A stretch of DNA of 64,000 nt from Ralstonia sp. UBA689 (GCF_002298975.1 NZ_DBMV01000046.1:37965-101964), one strand, 5' to 3'. Shown: positions 1 to 7,873, numbered from the stretch's first letter. Numbers and translations: made by a program. The notes: a model not told the origin generated them from the letters alone.

Positions 1-154
1 GGGCGCTGCGTAGTAGAAGCTGGCAGCCGAGCGAAGCCTCAAGCTTTTGCAGGCGCCGCGTGAGCGTGGCCGGGGGCAGGTTGGCGTGGCGGGCTGCGGC
101 CTGCAGGCTGCCGTGCTCCACGATGGAAACGAAGAGGGCCAAGTCGTCAAACAT
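1..154 (-). CDS. LysR-family transcriptional regulator, N-terminal part (runs off left edge)
   Basis: Reading leftward from an ATG at 154-152 gives about 51 codons with the classical LysR winged-helix start: MFDDLALFVSIVEHGSLQAA, then a helix-turn-helix ending in LTRRLQKLEASLG. In this family the N-terminal wHTH binds a T-N11-A type site and the missing C-terminal domain binds an effector. It is divergent from the DUF2798 gene at 261, so that gene is the obvious candidate target, as is its own promoter. Only the DNA-binding helices are inside the window, so the inducer cannot be guessed. Confidence 0.85.
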   Translation of the reverse strand, partial: MFDDLALFVSIVEHGSLQAAARHANLPPATLTRRLQKLEASLGCQLLLRSA

Positions 155-260
155 GATTCCATTTTCGGAATTTAAGTTTCAATAAACGTATGTAGTTTCT
201 TGAAACGCGGTTGTCTAGCATACCGTCAATCACATTTGATGGCTCTACAGGAGAACCGCC
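155..260. promoter_or_regulatory. Divergent lysR / DUF2798 intergenic control region
   Basis: This 106-bp AT-richer gap separates the divergent lysR and DUF2798 starts. It contains a perfect palindrome GTTTC-TT-GAAAC at 195-206, which has the size and T/A edges of a LysR operator half-site pair. A ribosome binding site (CAGGAG) precedes the ATG at 261. Operator assignment is inference from position and symmetry only. Confidence 0.5.
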
Positions 261-485
261 ATGTCGACGCCCACTCGCCTACGTGTCACTTTTGCCTGGT
301 TGATGTCCGGCCTGATGTCGCTCTTGATGACAGGCTGGATCGGCTGGATCAATGCTGGCTTCGGCCCTGACTTTTTCGCCCGCTGGCCGCATGCCTTCGT
401 GCTGGCTTGGCCGGCCGCCTTTACCATCGTGCTGATCGCTGCGCCGACGGTGCAACGCCTGACGCAACGCCTCGTGACGCCCTGA
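261..485 (+). CDS. DUF2798 small membrane protein
   Basis: A 74-residue protein with two hydrophobic segments at about residues 10-32 and 44-64, with the polar FGPDFFARWPHAF stretch between them. That two-helix arrangement is typical of the DUF2798 family of inner-membrane proteins. The biochemical role of the family is unknown to me. The gene starts at an ATG with an AGGAG site a few bases upstream and is divergent from the lysR gene, which suggests inducible control. The small size is normal for the family. Confidence 0.75.
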   Translation: MSTPTRLRVTFAWLMSGLMSLLMTGWIGWINAGFGPDFFARWPHAFVLAWPAAFTIVLIAAPTVQRLTQRLVTP

Positions 486-490
486 TCCGC

Positions 491-528
491 AGAAAAGAAA
501 ACGGCCCGCCAGGAGGGCCAGCGGGCCG
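491..528 (-). terminator. Rho-independent terminator-like hairpin reading leftward
   Basis: An 8-bp perfect stem (CGGCCCGC 502-509 with GCGGGCCG 521-528) is followed, on the minus strand only, by a U-rich tract (the complement of AGAAAAGAAAA, 491-501). The strong direction is therefore leftward, although the upstream neighbour DUF2798 is transcribed rightward. It may work weakly for DUF2798, or end an unrecognised minus-strand transcript from 529-900. Confidence 0.6.
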
Positions 529-933
529 GAGAATTGACAGCAGGAAAGACCGATCAAATCGGTACAACGAACAGGCTGGCGGCGTGCAGAAGTCCCGTTC
601 GCAACGTCGCCAACCGAATCGCGCCTTGCAGTATCGACGCGGCAATCTTTCGGTCGGGTGCGGCGCGGATTCCCCAATCACGCCGAACGCCCGCCCTTGC
701 CGCGCAATGCTGCCAAACGCGACTACCTGACACCCGACCGATTCCACCGTGCACACCGGTGGAGATCGATCATCGCCAAGCAGTGGCTGCACTGTATGGC
801 CCGCATGCTTTCGTCAAACTTTCGGGTGGCCTCGGGACTTACCCGCATGTGCATGCCGATACTGCATGCCCTGTGTCAGCGAATTCACATCCCCCCTGGC
901 AAAATGGCGGCCTCACCACACGGACTGCCCACG
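529..933. other. Gap without a convincing gene
   Basis: No reading frame here has a recognisable domain or a convincing start with ribosome binding site. The GNAT frame is open leftward to 658, but its conserved part begins only after 934. Short symmetric elements are present, for example ACCGATTTGATCGGT on the minus strand near 550. With the leftward terminator at its left edge, a minus-strand small RNA is possible but nothing identifies it. Confidence 0.5.
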
Positions 934-1401
934 ATGCCCGCACCCGCAGACTTGCTGATCCGGCCCATCCGCCAAGACGACTTTGCCGCCTGGAAACCGC
1001 TCTGGGACGGCTACAACGCCTTCTACGGCCGCGCTGGCGACACCGCCTTGCCCGACATCGTCACGCAGACGACGTGGCAGCGCTTCTTCGACGAGCAAGA
1101 GCCCGTCTACGCCATGGTCGCGGAGCGTGATGGGGTGGTGCTGGGCATCGTGCATTTCCTCTTTCATCGCAGCACGACGCAGTTGCAGATGACGTGCTAT
1201 CTGCAGGACCTCTTCACCGCGGAAGCAGCGCGCGGGCAGGGCGTGGGCCGCGCGTTGATCGAAGCGGTCTACCGCCGTGCGGCAGAAGCCGGCCTGCCGC
1301 GCGTCTACTGGCAGACGCACGAGACCAACGCCACCGCCATGAAGCTCTACAACACCGTTGCCGAAAAATCGGGCTTTGTGGTCTATCGCAAGTTCCTGTA
1401 G
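934..1401 (+). CDS. GNAT-family N-acetyltransferase
   Basis: A 155-residue single-domain acetyltransferase that would transfer an acetyl group from acetyl-CoA to an amine. The acetyl-CoA binding signature is clear: LQDLFTAEAARGQGVGRALI at about residues 90-109 contains the R-x-x-G-x-G/A motif (RGQGVGRAL). The C-terminal YRRAAEAGLPRVYW and NATAMKLYNTVAEKSGFVVYRK complete the fold. The substrate is not predictable. An in-frame ATG at 904 would add ten residues; neither start has a clear Shine-Dalgarno sequence, and 934 matches the usual family beginning. It stands alone between gaps. Confidence 0.85.
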   Translation: MPAPADLLIRPIRQDDFAAWKPLWDGYNAFYGRAGDTALPDIVTQTTWQRFFDEQEPVYAMVAERDGVVLGIVHFLFHRSTTQLQMTCYLQDLFTAEAARGQGVGRALIEAVYRRAAEAGLPRVYWQTHETNATAMKLYNTVAEKSGFVVYRKFL

Positions 1402-1535
1402 CGGCGCGATCAGATGCGGTCATCGTGCGTTCCGGCAAAGCGCCGTGCGATCTTGATATCGCTGTGAGGGCCTGATCGGCAGACTGTCCTCACGCCGCGA
1501 CGCCTGCGGCGCAACCGATCGCACAGGAGCACACG

Positions 1536-2012
1536 ATGTCTGCCACCGAAGGACGCCCGCCGTTTCCGCCGTTCACGCTGGAATCCGCCACCCAGAAAGT
1601 CCGCCTGGCCGAAGACGGCTGGAACAGCCGCAACCCGGAGAAGGTAGCGCTGGCCTATACGCCGGACAGCCAATGGCGCAACCGCGCCGAGTTCGTCACC
1701 GGCCGCTCGCAGATCGTCGCCTTCCTCACGCGCAAGTGGCAGAAGGAACTCGACTACCGCCTGATCAAGGAGCTGTGGGCTTTCGGCGGCAATCGCATCG
1801 GTGTGCGCTTTGCCTACGAGTGGCACGACGATTCCGGCAACTGGTACCGCTCGTATGGCAACGAGAACTGGGAGTTCGATGCGCACGGCGTGATGCAGCG
1901 CCGCTATGCGTGCATCAACGATGCGCCGATCAAAGAGTCCGATCGCAAGTTCTTCTGGTCGCTGGGCCGCCGCCCGGATGACCATCCGGGTTTGTCGGAT
2001 CTGGGCCTATGA
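1536..2012 (+). CDS. DUF1348 / NTF2-like protein (nuclear transport factor 2 family)
   Basis: A 158-residue protein matching DUF1348, an NTF2-like alpha+beta cone fold: PPFTLESATQKVRLAEDGWN at residues 10-29, the WRNRAEF and FLTRKWQKE blocks, and RFAYEWHDDSGNWYRSYGNE with WEFD near residues 90-112. Members are soluble single-domain proteins without an agreed activity; NTF2-like folds bind small ligands or act as isomerases or hydrolases. The ATG at 1536 has AGGAG upstream. It converges on the araC gene across a strong hairpin and shows no operon partner. Confidence 0.85.
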   Translation: MSATEGRPPFPPFTLESATQKVRLAEDGWNSRNPEKVALAYTPDSQWRNRAEFVTGRSQIVAFLTRKWQKELDYRLIKELWAFGGNRIGVRFAYEWHDDSGNWYRSYGNENWEFDAHGVMQRRYACINDAPIKESDRKFFWSLGRRPDDHPGLSDLGL

Positions 2013-2021
2013 GGGTGCGAT

Positions 2022-2039
2022 GCCCGGCTTCGGCCGGGC
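2022..2039. terminator. UUCG-capped hairpin between convergent genes
   Basis: A perfect GCCCGGC-ttcg-GCCGGGC stem-loop lies between the convergent DUF1348 and araC genes. The UUCG tetraloop makes it very stable. Neither side carries a clear U-tract, so it is a terminator-like or transcript-end-stabilising element rather than a canonical intrinsic terminator. Confidence 0.55.
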
Positions 2040-2048
2040 GCGGCATGT

Positions 2049-2462
2049 TCAGTCGCGCAGACCGTCGCGCGTGTGACGTCGCCAGATCGACGGGCTGTCA
2101 CCCACGTGCCGCTTGAACACGGTCGAGAAATGCGCCTGGCTCTGAAAGCCCACCGCCAGCGCGATATCGACGATGGTCGTTTCGCTTTGCACGAGCAGGA
2201 GCTTGGCGCGCTCGATGCGCCGGTGCAGCAGGTAGTCGTGCGGGCGCACACCCGTCGCCGCACGGAACTGCGCTGCGAAGTGCATGCGCGTCAGGCCCAC
2301 CGCGCGGGCGATATCTTCCAATCGCACTGGCCCGGCCAGGTGGGCGTCGACATAGGCCGCCGCCAGCCTCAGGCGCCACAGCGGTAGCGGTGCCGGCCGC
2401 GTGCGTGTTGGTTGCACGATGGGGCGGCAATCGGTGAGGATGGCGGGCAGCGCGGTTGTCAC
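2049..2462 (-). CDS. Short AraC-family transcriptional regulator
   Basis: A 137-residue protein consisting almost only of the AraC/XylS DNA-binding domain (residues about 28-130). The first HTH is LEDIARAVGLTRMHFAAQFR. The second contains TIVDIALAVGFQSQAHFSTV followed by FKRHVGDSPSIWRR, the classical signature. Typical AraC proteins have about 300 residues; this one lacks an N-terminal effector domain and resembles the SoxS/MarA size class, so activity may be set by abundance. It is divergent from tetR at 2558 and shares its control region. Confidence 0.88.
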   Translation of the reverse strand: MTTALPAILTDCRPIVQPTRTRPAPLPLWRLRLAAAYVDAHLAGPVRLEDIARAVGLTRMHFAAQFRAATGVRPHDYLLHRRIERAKLLLVQSETTIVDIALAVGFQSQAHFSTVFKRHVGDSPSIWRRHTRDGLRD

Positions 2463-2557
2463 GAAGTCAGTACATGATACAGGTCTGTCTACATGATTGA
2501 GTAGACAGGTCTGTCTGTCAAGACCATACTGCCGTCATCCCACCTGAAGGCATCGAC
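2463..2557. promoter_or_regulatory. Divergent araC/tetR control region with repeated operator-like sequence
   Basis: The 12-mer ACAGGTCTGTCT occurs twice as a direct repeat, at 2479-2490 and 2505-2516, exactly 26 bp apart. The second copy sits in a near-palindrome AGACAGGTCTGTCT (2503-2516; 12 of 14 positions symmetric). Both copies lie just upstream of the tetR start, where a TetR repressor usually autoregulates. The spacing of about two and a half turns would fit two dimers on opposite helix faces. Binding protein inferred from position. Confidence 0.6.
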
Positions 2558-3124
2558 ATGACCAAGGCAGCCGAAACCCTTTCCGCCCGTGAGCGCATCA
2601 TGGAAACGGCCGAGCGCCTGTTCCTGCAGGAAGGTTATCGTGCCACCGGGATCGACCGGATCATTGCCGAATCCGGTGTGGCGAAGATGTCGCTGTACCG
2701 GCATTTCCCGTCCAAGAGCGACTTGATTGCCGCCTTCCTCGAAGCGCGCCATGAACGCTGGATGGCATGGTTTCGCGAAGCGACGGAAGCGCGCCTGACC
2801 AAGCGTGCCGATCTGGATGTGTTGGCTGACGTTCTGGCGCACTGGTTCCAGACCGACACCTACCGCGGTTGCGCGTTCATCAACCTGGTGGCCGAATCCG
2901 GCGCCGAAACCGGCGATGCGCAACTGATGGAGAAGGCTGTGGCGCACAAGGCGGACCTCGCCGCCTATCTGGCCGAGCTGGCCAAGCGCCTTGGCTATGC
3001 ACGCCCGAAAGCCATTGCCGAAGAAGCATTGCTGTGCGTGGAGGGCATGATCGTGCGCTATCAGATGACCGGCGACCGTGCGGCCATCGATGCCGGGCGG
3101 CGCCTGCTGGCCCGTTTGCGCTAA
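2558..3124 (+). CDS. TetR/AcrR-family transcriptional regulator
   Basis: A 188-residue TetR repressor. The N-terminal HTH is textbook: ERIMETAERLFLQEGYRATG (residues 12-31), then IDRIIAESGVAKMSLYRHFP, then SKSDLIAAFLE. The C-terminal part (about 75-185) is the ligand-binding dimerisation domain and resembles the TetR_C group containing CAFINLVAESG. The start is an ATG preceded by a short AAGG-like site. No target operon follows directly downstream: 175 bp separate it from the catabolic cluster. The likely targets are the divergent araC and itself. Confidence 0.9.
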   Translation: MTKAAETLSARERIMETAERLFLQEGYRATGIDRIIAESGVAKMSLYRHFPSKSDLIAAFLEARHERWMAWFREATEARLTKRADLDVLADVLAHWFQTDTYRGCAFINLVAESGAETGDAQLMEKAVAHKADLAAYLAELAKRLGYARPKAIAEEALLCVEGMIVRYQMTGDRAAIDAGRRLLARLR

Positions 3125-3244
3125 GACCCACGCCGGGCGCGCCATCCGACCGACCGACCGGCTTCAGGCGCTAATTTTCCCCACAAAAGCATAGGGTAAT
3201 CCCGCATCTGCGATTTCGAAGGCGCGGTCTATAGTTGCACCTGT

Positions 3245-3279
3245 GTTTCAGATATTAACAAGCGTTTTATAGGTAAAAC
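3245..3279 (+). promoter_or_regulatory. Candidate IclR operator(s) ahead of the catabolic cluster
   Basis: Two adjacent symmetric boxes lie 24-58 bp before the first gene of the cluster: GTTTCAGATATTAAC (3245-3259, imperfect) and GTTTTA-TAGG-TAAAAC (3264-3279, perfect 6-bp arms). A related 16-mer, GTTTCGTATACGGAAC, precedes the porin at 16187. The common outline GTTT...TA...AAC is the sort of site bound by IclR-family dimers, and an iclR gene lies inside the cluster at 7046. The link is inference. Confidence 0.45.
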
Positions 3280-3302
3280 AAGCGAAACGTGATGGAGTCA
3301 TG

Positions 3303-3620
3303 ATGAACTCGACAGCGATGCAGCCGCAATACAACCCCGAACTCGCTCCGTGGGAGCCGGTTTCCCCCAACAATATCGCCGGCAAGGGCCGCATCGAGCG
3401 CCCCGGCCACGTTGCCAATCTGGTGTGGCAAACGCGTGCGGCCGAGCCGACCACCTATGAGAACCAACTGGCCGATTCGCTGGAAGCCGCATTTCTGGGT
3501 GGTGCGCAGACGCCGGCCGAGATCGTCGTCGTGCTGAACGAACGTGGCCCGCGGACCCCCGCCGGCGAGGCGTGGACGGAGAACGCCTTCCTGGCCGAGA
3601 TGCGCCGCCTGGGCGCCTGA
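3303..3620 (+). CDS. Small recombinase-like HTH protein preceding a Rieske oxygenase
   Basis: A 105-residue soluble protein of unknown function. Its C-terminal third (LADSLEAAFLGGAQTPAEIV then LNERGPRTPAGEAWTENAF) resembles the short helical piece of large serine recombinases that reads LNxRGxxTxxGxxWt. There is no catalytic domain, so it is not a recombinase; small proteins of this type are found next to Rieske oxygenase genes. A GGAG at 3294-3297 is best spaced for the second ATG (3303) rather than the one at 3300. It is the first gene of the cluster, 82 bp ahead of the oxygenase. Possible role: assembly or regulatory partner (inference). Confidence 0.7.
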   Translation: MNSTAMQPQYNPELAPWEPVSPNNIAGKGRIERPGHVANLVWQTRAAEPTTYENQLADSLEAAFLGGAQTPAEIVVVLNERGPRTPAGEAWTENAFLAEMRRLGA

Positions 3621-3702
3621 GCCCAGAGCGGTTCTTTCATCCGAATTGATGCCGCATCGCCCACAGAGGCGGCCGGCCCAACCCCATCAAGCGAGGCAAG
3701 CA

Positions 3703-4770
3703 ATGGAAGGCAACAAGGAAGCGCTGAAAGACAAGCGCATCAACACCGGTCTGCGCAACTACTGGTACCCGGTGGCTGCATCGTGGAATGTCAAGAACGC
3801 CCCGGTGGGCATTACCCGCCTGAGTCAGAACATCGTGCTGTGGCGCGATGCCGATGGGCAGTTGCATGCGCTGGAAGACCGCTGCCCGCACCGCGGCGCC
3901 CGCCTGTCGATGGGCTGGAATCTGGGCAACCGCGTGGCCTGCTGGTACCACGGCGTCGAGGTGAACGGCGATGGCGTGGTCGAGAGCGTGCCGGCGGTCG
4001 ATAGCTGCAGCATGGAAGGTAAGAGCTGCGTGCGCAGCTACCCGGTGCAGGAGCGCGCCGGCGCCATCTTCTTGTGGTTCGGCGACAAGGCGCCCTCCGA
4101 GTTCGACGAAGCCGTCGGCACGTTGCGCCTGCCCGAAGAACTGACGAACGACGAGCACAGCCACTTCCTCTGCTTCGCGCACTGGAACGTCAACTACCGC
4201 TATGCCATCGACAACGTCATGGACCCGATGCACGGTGCTTACCTGCATGCTGTGTCGCACTCGATGGCCAGCGGTGACAAGAAGGCCGAGATGGAAATCA
4301 TCGAGACCGACACCGGCATCATGTTCCAGAAGACCGGCCAACGCGGCGTGAACTTCGATTGGACCGAGTTTGGCGAGACCGGCACGATGTGGCTGCGTCT
4401 GTCGATTCCGTATCAGCCGAAGGTGGGCCCGGGCGGCCCGTTCACCATCGTCGGCATCGCCACGCCGGTCGATGAGGAGCACTGCATGGTGTTCTTCTGG
4501 CGCACCCGCAACGTGCAAGGCTGGCAGCGCGACGTGTGGCGCTTCCTGTACCGCAATCGCCTGGAAGGTCTGCACTGGGACGTGCTGGAGCAGGACCGCG
4601 TGGTGCTCGAATCCATGGCGCCGAACGCGCGCGATCATGAGATCCTGTACCAACACGACATCGGCGTGACGCGCATCCGCCGCGTGCTGGCGCGCCGCGC
4701 GGCTGCCGAACTGGCTGACGAGCCGGTTGCCATGCTCAAGCCCGTTTCCGCGGAAGCCCACCATGCCTGA
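3703..4770 (+). CDS. Aromatic ring-hydroxylating / O-demethylating Rieske oxygenase, alpha subunit
   Basis: A 355-residue oxygenase component that would use O2 and electrons from a reductase to hydroxylate or O-demethylate an aromatic substrate. The Rieske [2Fe-2S] ligands are Cys61-x-His63 and Cys80-x2-His83 (CPHRG ... CWYHG). The mononuclear iron motif is Asp174-x2-His177-x4-His182 in DNVMDPMHGAYLH. Length and the absence of a beta subunit gene place it with the phthalate-dioxygenase/vanillate-demethylase type (group I), which pair with a single FMN/2Fe-2S reductase; such a reductase is encoded at 15162 in the same cluster. The ATG at 3703 is chosen because the conserved NTGLRNYWYPVA block follows soon after it. 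Its stop overlaps the next start by 8 bp. Confidence 0.92.
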   Translation: MEGNKEALKDKRINTGLRNYWYPVAASWNVKNAPVGITRLSQNIVLWRDADGQLHALEDRCPHRGARLSMGWNLGNRVACWYHGVEVNGDGVVESVPAVDSCSMEGKSCVRSYPVQERAGAIFLWFGDKAPSEFDEAVGTLRLPEELTNDEHSHFLCFAHWNVNYRYAIDNVMDPMHGAYLHAVSHSMASGDKKAEMEIIETDTGIMFQKTGQRGVNFDWTEFGETGTMWLRLSIPYQPKVGPGGPFTIVGIATPVDEEHCMVFFWRTRNVQGWQRDVWRFLYRNRLEGLHWDVLEQDRVVLESMAPNARDHEILYQHDIGVTRIRRVLARRAAAELADEPVAMLKPVSAEAHHA

Positions 4771-5536
4771 GCGCAATCAAACCGCCGGGTTGCTGGCCGG
4801 CCGCAAGGTGCTCGTGACGGGCGCCGCGCGCGGGCTGGGGTTGGCCTTCGCCAAGTCCATTGCTGAAGCCGGTGCCGCTGTTGCTCTGGCCGACATCCTG
4901 GGCGCGCGCGTGCAGGAAGAGGCTGCGGCGCTGCGTGCAGCCGGCTTCAACGCGCATGGTTTTGTACTGGATCTGGGCGATCCGACCTCCGTTCAAGCCT
5001 GCGCTGCGGCGGCAACCGAAGCGCTCGGCGGTCTGGACGGGTTGGTCAACAATGCGGCCATCACCAACTCAGGCGGGCGCGACGCATCGTCCATCGACGT
5101 GGACACCTGGGACCGCGTGATGAACGTCAACGTGCGCGGCACCTGGCTGATGACGACGGCCTGCCTGCCGGCGCTCAAGGCTTCCGCCCGTGGCGCCATC
5201 GTCAACCTGGCTTCCGACACGCCGTTGTGGGGCGCGCCCAACCTGCTGGCCTATGTGGCGAGCAAGAGCGCCATCATCGGCATGACCAAGTCGCTGGCGC
5301 GCGAATGTGGGGCGGACGGCATCACCGTCAACGCCATCGCGCCGGGCCTGACGCTGGTGGAAGCCACCGAATACGTGCCTGCGCACCGGCACGCGCTGTA
5401 CCGCGACCAGCGTGCCATCTCGCGCGACCAGGTGCCCGACGACGTCTGCGGCGCCGTGCTGTTCGCGCTGTCGGATCTTTCCCGGTTCGTGACGGGCCAG
5501 ACGTTGGCCGTCAACGGCGGTTTTGTCATGCACTGA
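4763..5536 (+). CDS. Short-chain dehydrogenase/reductase (SDR)
   Basis: A 257-residue classical SDR. The cofactor motif is TGAARGLG (residues 19-26), followed by NNAA at 96-99, and the catalytic residues Ser151, Tyr164 and Lys168 (YVASK) are all present. The enzyme would interconvert an alcohol or dihydrodiol and a carbonyl or catechol with NAD(P). Directly behind the oxygenase gene, with an 8-bp overlap, it is a good candidate for the dihydrodiol or alcohol dehydrogenase step (inference). The start is fixed by the overlap and by the normal SDR length. Confidence 0.88.
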   Translation: MPERNQTAGLLAGRKVLVTGAARGLGLAFAKSIAEAGAAVALADILGARVQEEAAALRAAGFNAHGFVLDLGDPTSVQACAAAATEALGGLDGLVNNAAITNSGGRDASSIDVDTWDRVMNVNVRGTWLMTTACLPALKASARGAIVNLASDTPLWGAPNLLAYVASKSAIIGMTKSLARECGADGITVNAIAPGLTLVEATEYVPAHRHALYRDQRAISRDQVPDDVCGAVLFALSDLSRFVTGQTLAVNGGFVMH

Positions 5537-5581
5537 CGTGACCACATTCTGCAACCACACACCACAGAGAAGAGGTATTCG

Positions 5582-6118
5582 ATGAGCGATCTCTCCGAAC
5601 AACAGCAAGTGCAGCGCACGTGGGACCGTCCTGAGGGCGCGTCGTTTGAAGAGTGGATGAACAGCCGTGTGGCGCGCTTCTCCACCCGCCGCTACGACTG
5701 GGACGCCCTCAAGTTCCAAGCCGATTACGATCCGAAGTACCGCCGCGCACAGATGCGCTACCTGGGCACGGGTGGTACGGGCGTGGCCGCGGACACCAAC
5801 ACGGTGCCGTCGGAGCACTTTACGTTCTCGACCATGATCATCCCGGCAGGCCATGAAGGCCCGTCGCACCTCCACACGGATGTGGAAGAGGTGTTCTTCG
5901 TCCTGCGCGGCAAGCTCAAGCTGATCCTGGAGAAGGACGGTGAGCGCTACGAGACCATCCTGACCGACCGTGACCTCGTTTCCGTGCCGCCGGGCGTGTA
6001 CCGCGAAGAGATCAACATCGGCGAGGAAGACGCGCTGATGTGCGTGATGCTCGGCGCCAAGAAGCCGATCACGCCGACGTATCCGCCCGAGCATCCGCTC
6101 ACCAAGATCAAGCGTTGA
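5582..6118 (+). CDS. Cupin-domain protein, probable pathway enzyme
   Basis: A 178-residue protein with a single central cupin. Motif 1 is GHEGPSHLHTDVEEVFFVLRG at about residues 90-110, giving metal ligands His96, His98 and Glu102/103. In motif 2 (SVPPGVYREEIN, about 134-145) the usual histidine is replaced by Arg141, so one of the four standard ligands is missing. Cupins in aromatic pathways act as dioxygenases, isomerases or lyases; the altered motif makes the reaction uncertain. GAAGAGG precedes the ATG by about seven bases. The next gene starts 5 bp after the stop. Confidence 0.85.
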   Translation: MSDLSEQQQVQRTWDRPEGASFEEWMNSRVARFSTRRYDWDALKFQADYDPKYRRAQMRYLGTGGTGVAADTNTVPSEHFTFSTMIIPAGHEGPSHLHTDVEEVFFVLRGKLKLILEKDGERYETILTDRDLVSVPPGVYREEINIGEEDALMCVMLGAKKPITPTYPPEHPLTKIKR

Positions 6119-6122
6119 TGCC

Positions 6123-7025
6123 ATGAGCGCGCAGGCTGTCATGTCTTCCTCCGCTTTCCGTGTTGCTGACGCCCTGGCGGTGCTTGGCGCGGAGTTTGCC
6201 GAACGCACGGTCACGATCAATGAGCGGCGCGATCGTATCGGCTACCGGCAGTGGGGCGAGCGCGGGCCGCTGGTGGTGCTGCTGCATGGCATCAGTTCCA
6301 GCGCCGCGTCGTGGCTGCCCTGCGCGCGCGTGCTGTCGCAAACCATGCGCGTGCTTGCGTGGGATGCGCCGGGCTACGGCAACTCGACGCCGCTCGAACA
6401 GGCGGAGCCGCGTGCGGCCGACTATGCCCTGCGTTTGCAAGCGTGGCTTGCAGCGTTGCATGTGAGGCCAGACGTGATCGTCGGTCATTCGCTGGGTGCG
6501 TTGATGGCCTCCGCGTATGTGGCCGAAGCACCGGCGGCGATGCAGCCGAACAACCTGCTTCTGCTGAACCCCGCACAAGGTTACGGCCAGCCGGGGCAGG
6601 AAGAGAAGTCCCGTGCGGTGCAGGCTCAGCGTCTGGCAACGCTCGATTCGCTTGGCATCAACGGCATGGCCGAGTCGCGCCACGCACATCTGCTGCGCCC
6701 CGATGCCACGGGCGAAGAACGTGCCTGGGTGCGCTGGAACATGGCGCGCCTGAACGACGGCGGCTACCGCCAGGCGGTTGCCATGCTGAGCGGTGACGAC
6801 ATCGGCGCCTACTTGCGAAAGCGCCCGACATCCGTATCGGCCCGCGTGGCCTGCGGTGATGTCGACGGCATCACGCCGCCGGCTGGCTGCGCAGCGCTGG
6901 CCCAAACATTTGGCGTGCCGTTCGCACTGGTGCCGGCAGCTGGGCACGCCTCCTATATCGATGCACCTGAAGCGGTTGCGGGCTGGATCGAGCAAGCCGT
7001 TATTCCCAATCCTCAAAACGCCTAG
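6123..7025 (+). CDS. Alpha/beta-fold hydrolase
   Basis: A 300-residue hydrolase with the complete triad: nucleophile Ser123 in GHSLG, acid Asp248 in GDVDGITP and base His275 in AGHASYID, plus the oxyanion-hole segment LLHGISSSAASW at 53-64. This is the layout of meta-cleavage-product (C-C bond) hydrolases and enol-lactone hydrolases. Position between a cupin gene and the regulator, in a cluster with an extradiol dioxygenase, supports hydrolysis of a ring-cleavage product (inference). An in-frame ATG six codons downstream is an alternative start. Confidence 0.88.
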   Translation: MSAQAVMSSSAFRVADALAVLGAEFAERTVTINERRDRIGYRQWGERGPLVVLLHGISSSAASWLPCARVLSQTMRVLAWDAPGYGNSTPLEQAEPRAADYALRLQAWLAALHVRPDVIVGHSLGALMASAYVAEAPAAMQPNNLLLLNPAQGYGQPGQEEKSRAVQAQRLATLDSLGINGMAESRHAHLLRPDATGEERAWVRWNMARLNDGGYRQAVAMLSGDDIGAYLRKRPTSVSARVACGDVDGITPPAGCAALAQTFGVPFALVPAAGHASYIDAPEAVAGWIEQAVIPNPQNA

Positions 7026-7045
7026 ACACCTAAGGGCCAAGACGT

Positions 7046-7873
7046 ATGAGCAGCGACCTCATCCCAGAAGACGTGCAGGAGAAGTACATCGTTCCCGGGC
7101 TCGAACGCGGCCTGCGGCTGCTGTGCGAGTTCAGCCATAAAGACCGGGTGTTGTCCGCGCCGGAGCTGGCGCGCCGGCTGAAGGTGCCACGCTCGACGGT
7201 GTTCCGCTTGCTGACCACGCTCGAAGTGATGGGCTTTATCGAACGTGTGGATGGCGGCCGCGATTTCCGTCTCGGCATGGCCGTGCTGCGCCTGGGTTTT
7301 GAATACCTCGCCTCGCTGGAACTGACCGAGCTCGGCCGCCCGCTGCTCGATCGCCTGCGCGACGATATCCACTACCCGTGCAACCTCGTGGTGCGCGATG
7401 GCCGCTCGATCGTCTATGTGGCGAAGTCGGTGGCGCCCACGCCGTTCACAAGTTCCGTCAACGTCGGTACGCGTCTGCCCGCGCATGCCACGGTGCTGGG
7501 CCGTGTGCTGCTGGCGGATCTGTCGCTGGCCGAACTGCGCCAGTTGTATCCGGAGTCGCAGTTGGAATTGTTCTCTGCAAACACGCCGCGCACCGTTGAG
7601 CAGTTGTTCGAACTGGTCCAGCGCGACCGCGAGCACGGCTACGTGCTGGAAGAGGGCTTCTTCGAAGCCAACATTTCGACGATTGCCGCGCCGGTGCTGG
7701 ACCGCGCCGGCAAGGTGGTGGCTGCGCTCGGCACGACGATCCCGTCGCCGCGCATCGAGCCCTCGCAACTCGACCCGATGGTCGACAAGGTGCGCGCCGC
7801 CGCCGGTGAGCTGTCGTACCTGCTGGATTACCGTCCGGCTGAGGCCAAAGTCGTCAACCTGTTTCGGGAATGA
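7046..7873 (+). CDS. IclR-family transcriptional regulator of the catabolic cluster
   Basis: A 275-residue IclR protein: an N-terminal winged helix (about residues 15-78, with APELARRLKVPRSTVFRLLT as recognition region) and a C-terminal IclR effector domain (about 90-265) with the family pattern SSVNVGTRLPAHATVLGRVLL and GYVLEEGFFEANISTIAAPV. Such proteins control aromatic catabolic operons as activators or repressors that sense a pathway metabolite. It is unusually placed inside the operon, 20 bp after the hydrolase, and its stop overlaps the next start (ATGA). Candidate operators lie at 3245-3279 and 16187-16202. Confidence 0.92.
   Translation: MSSDLIPEDVQEKYIVPGLERGLRLLCEFSHKDRVLSAPELARRLKVPRSTVFRLLTTLEVMGFIERVDGGRDFRLGMAVLRLGFEYLASLELTELGRPLLDRLRDDIHYPCNLVVRDGRSIVYVAKSVAPTPFTSSVNVGTRLPAHATVLGRVLLADLSLAELRQLYPESQLELFSANTPRTVEQLFELVQRDREHGYVLEEGFFEANISTIAAPVLDRAGKVVAALGTTIPSPRIEPSQLDPMVDKVRAAAGELSYLLDYRPAEAKVVNLFRE

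Noticed and set aside
3637..4776. A 379-codon minus-strand frame opposite the Rieske oxygenase
   Set aside because: No domain, His/Arg/Val-rich shadow of a gene with intact metal ligands on the plus strand.
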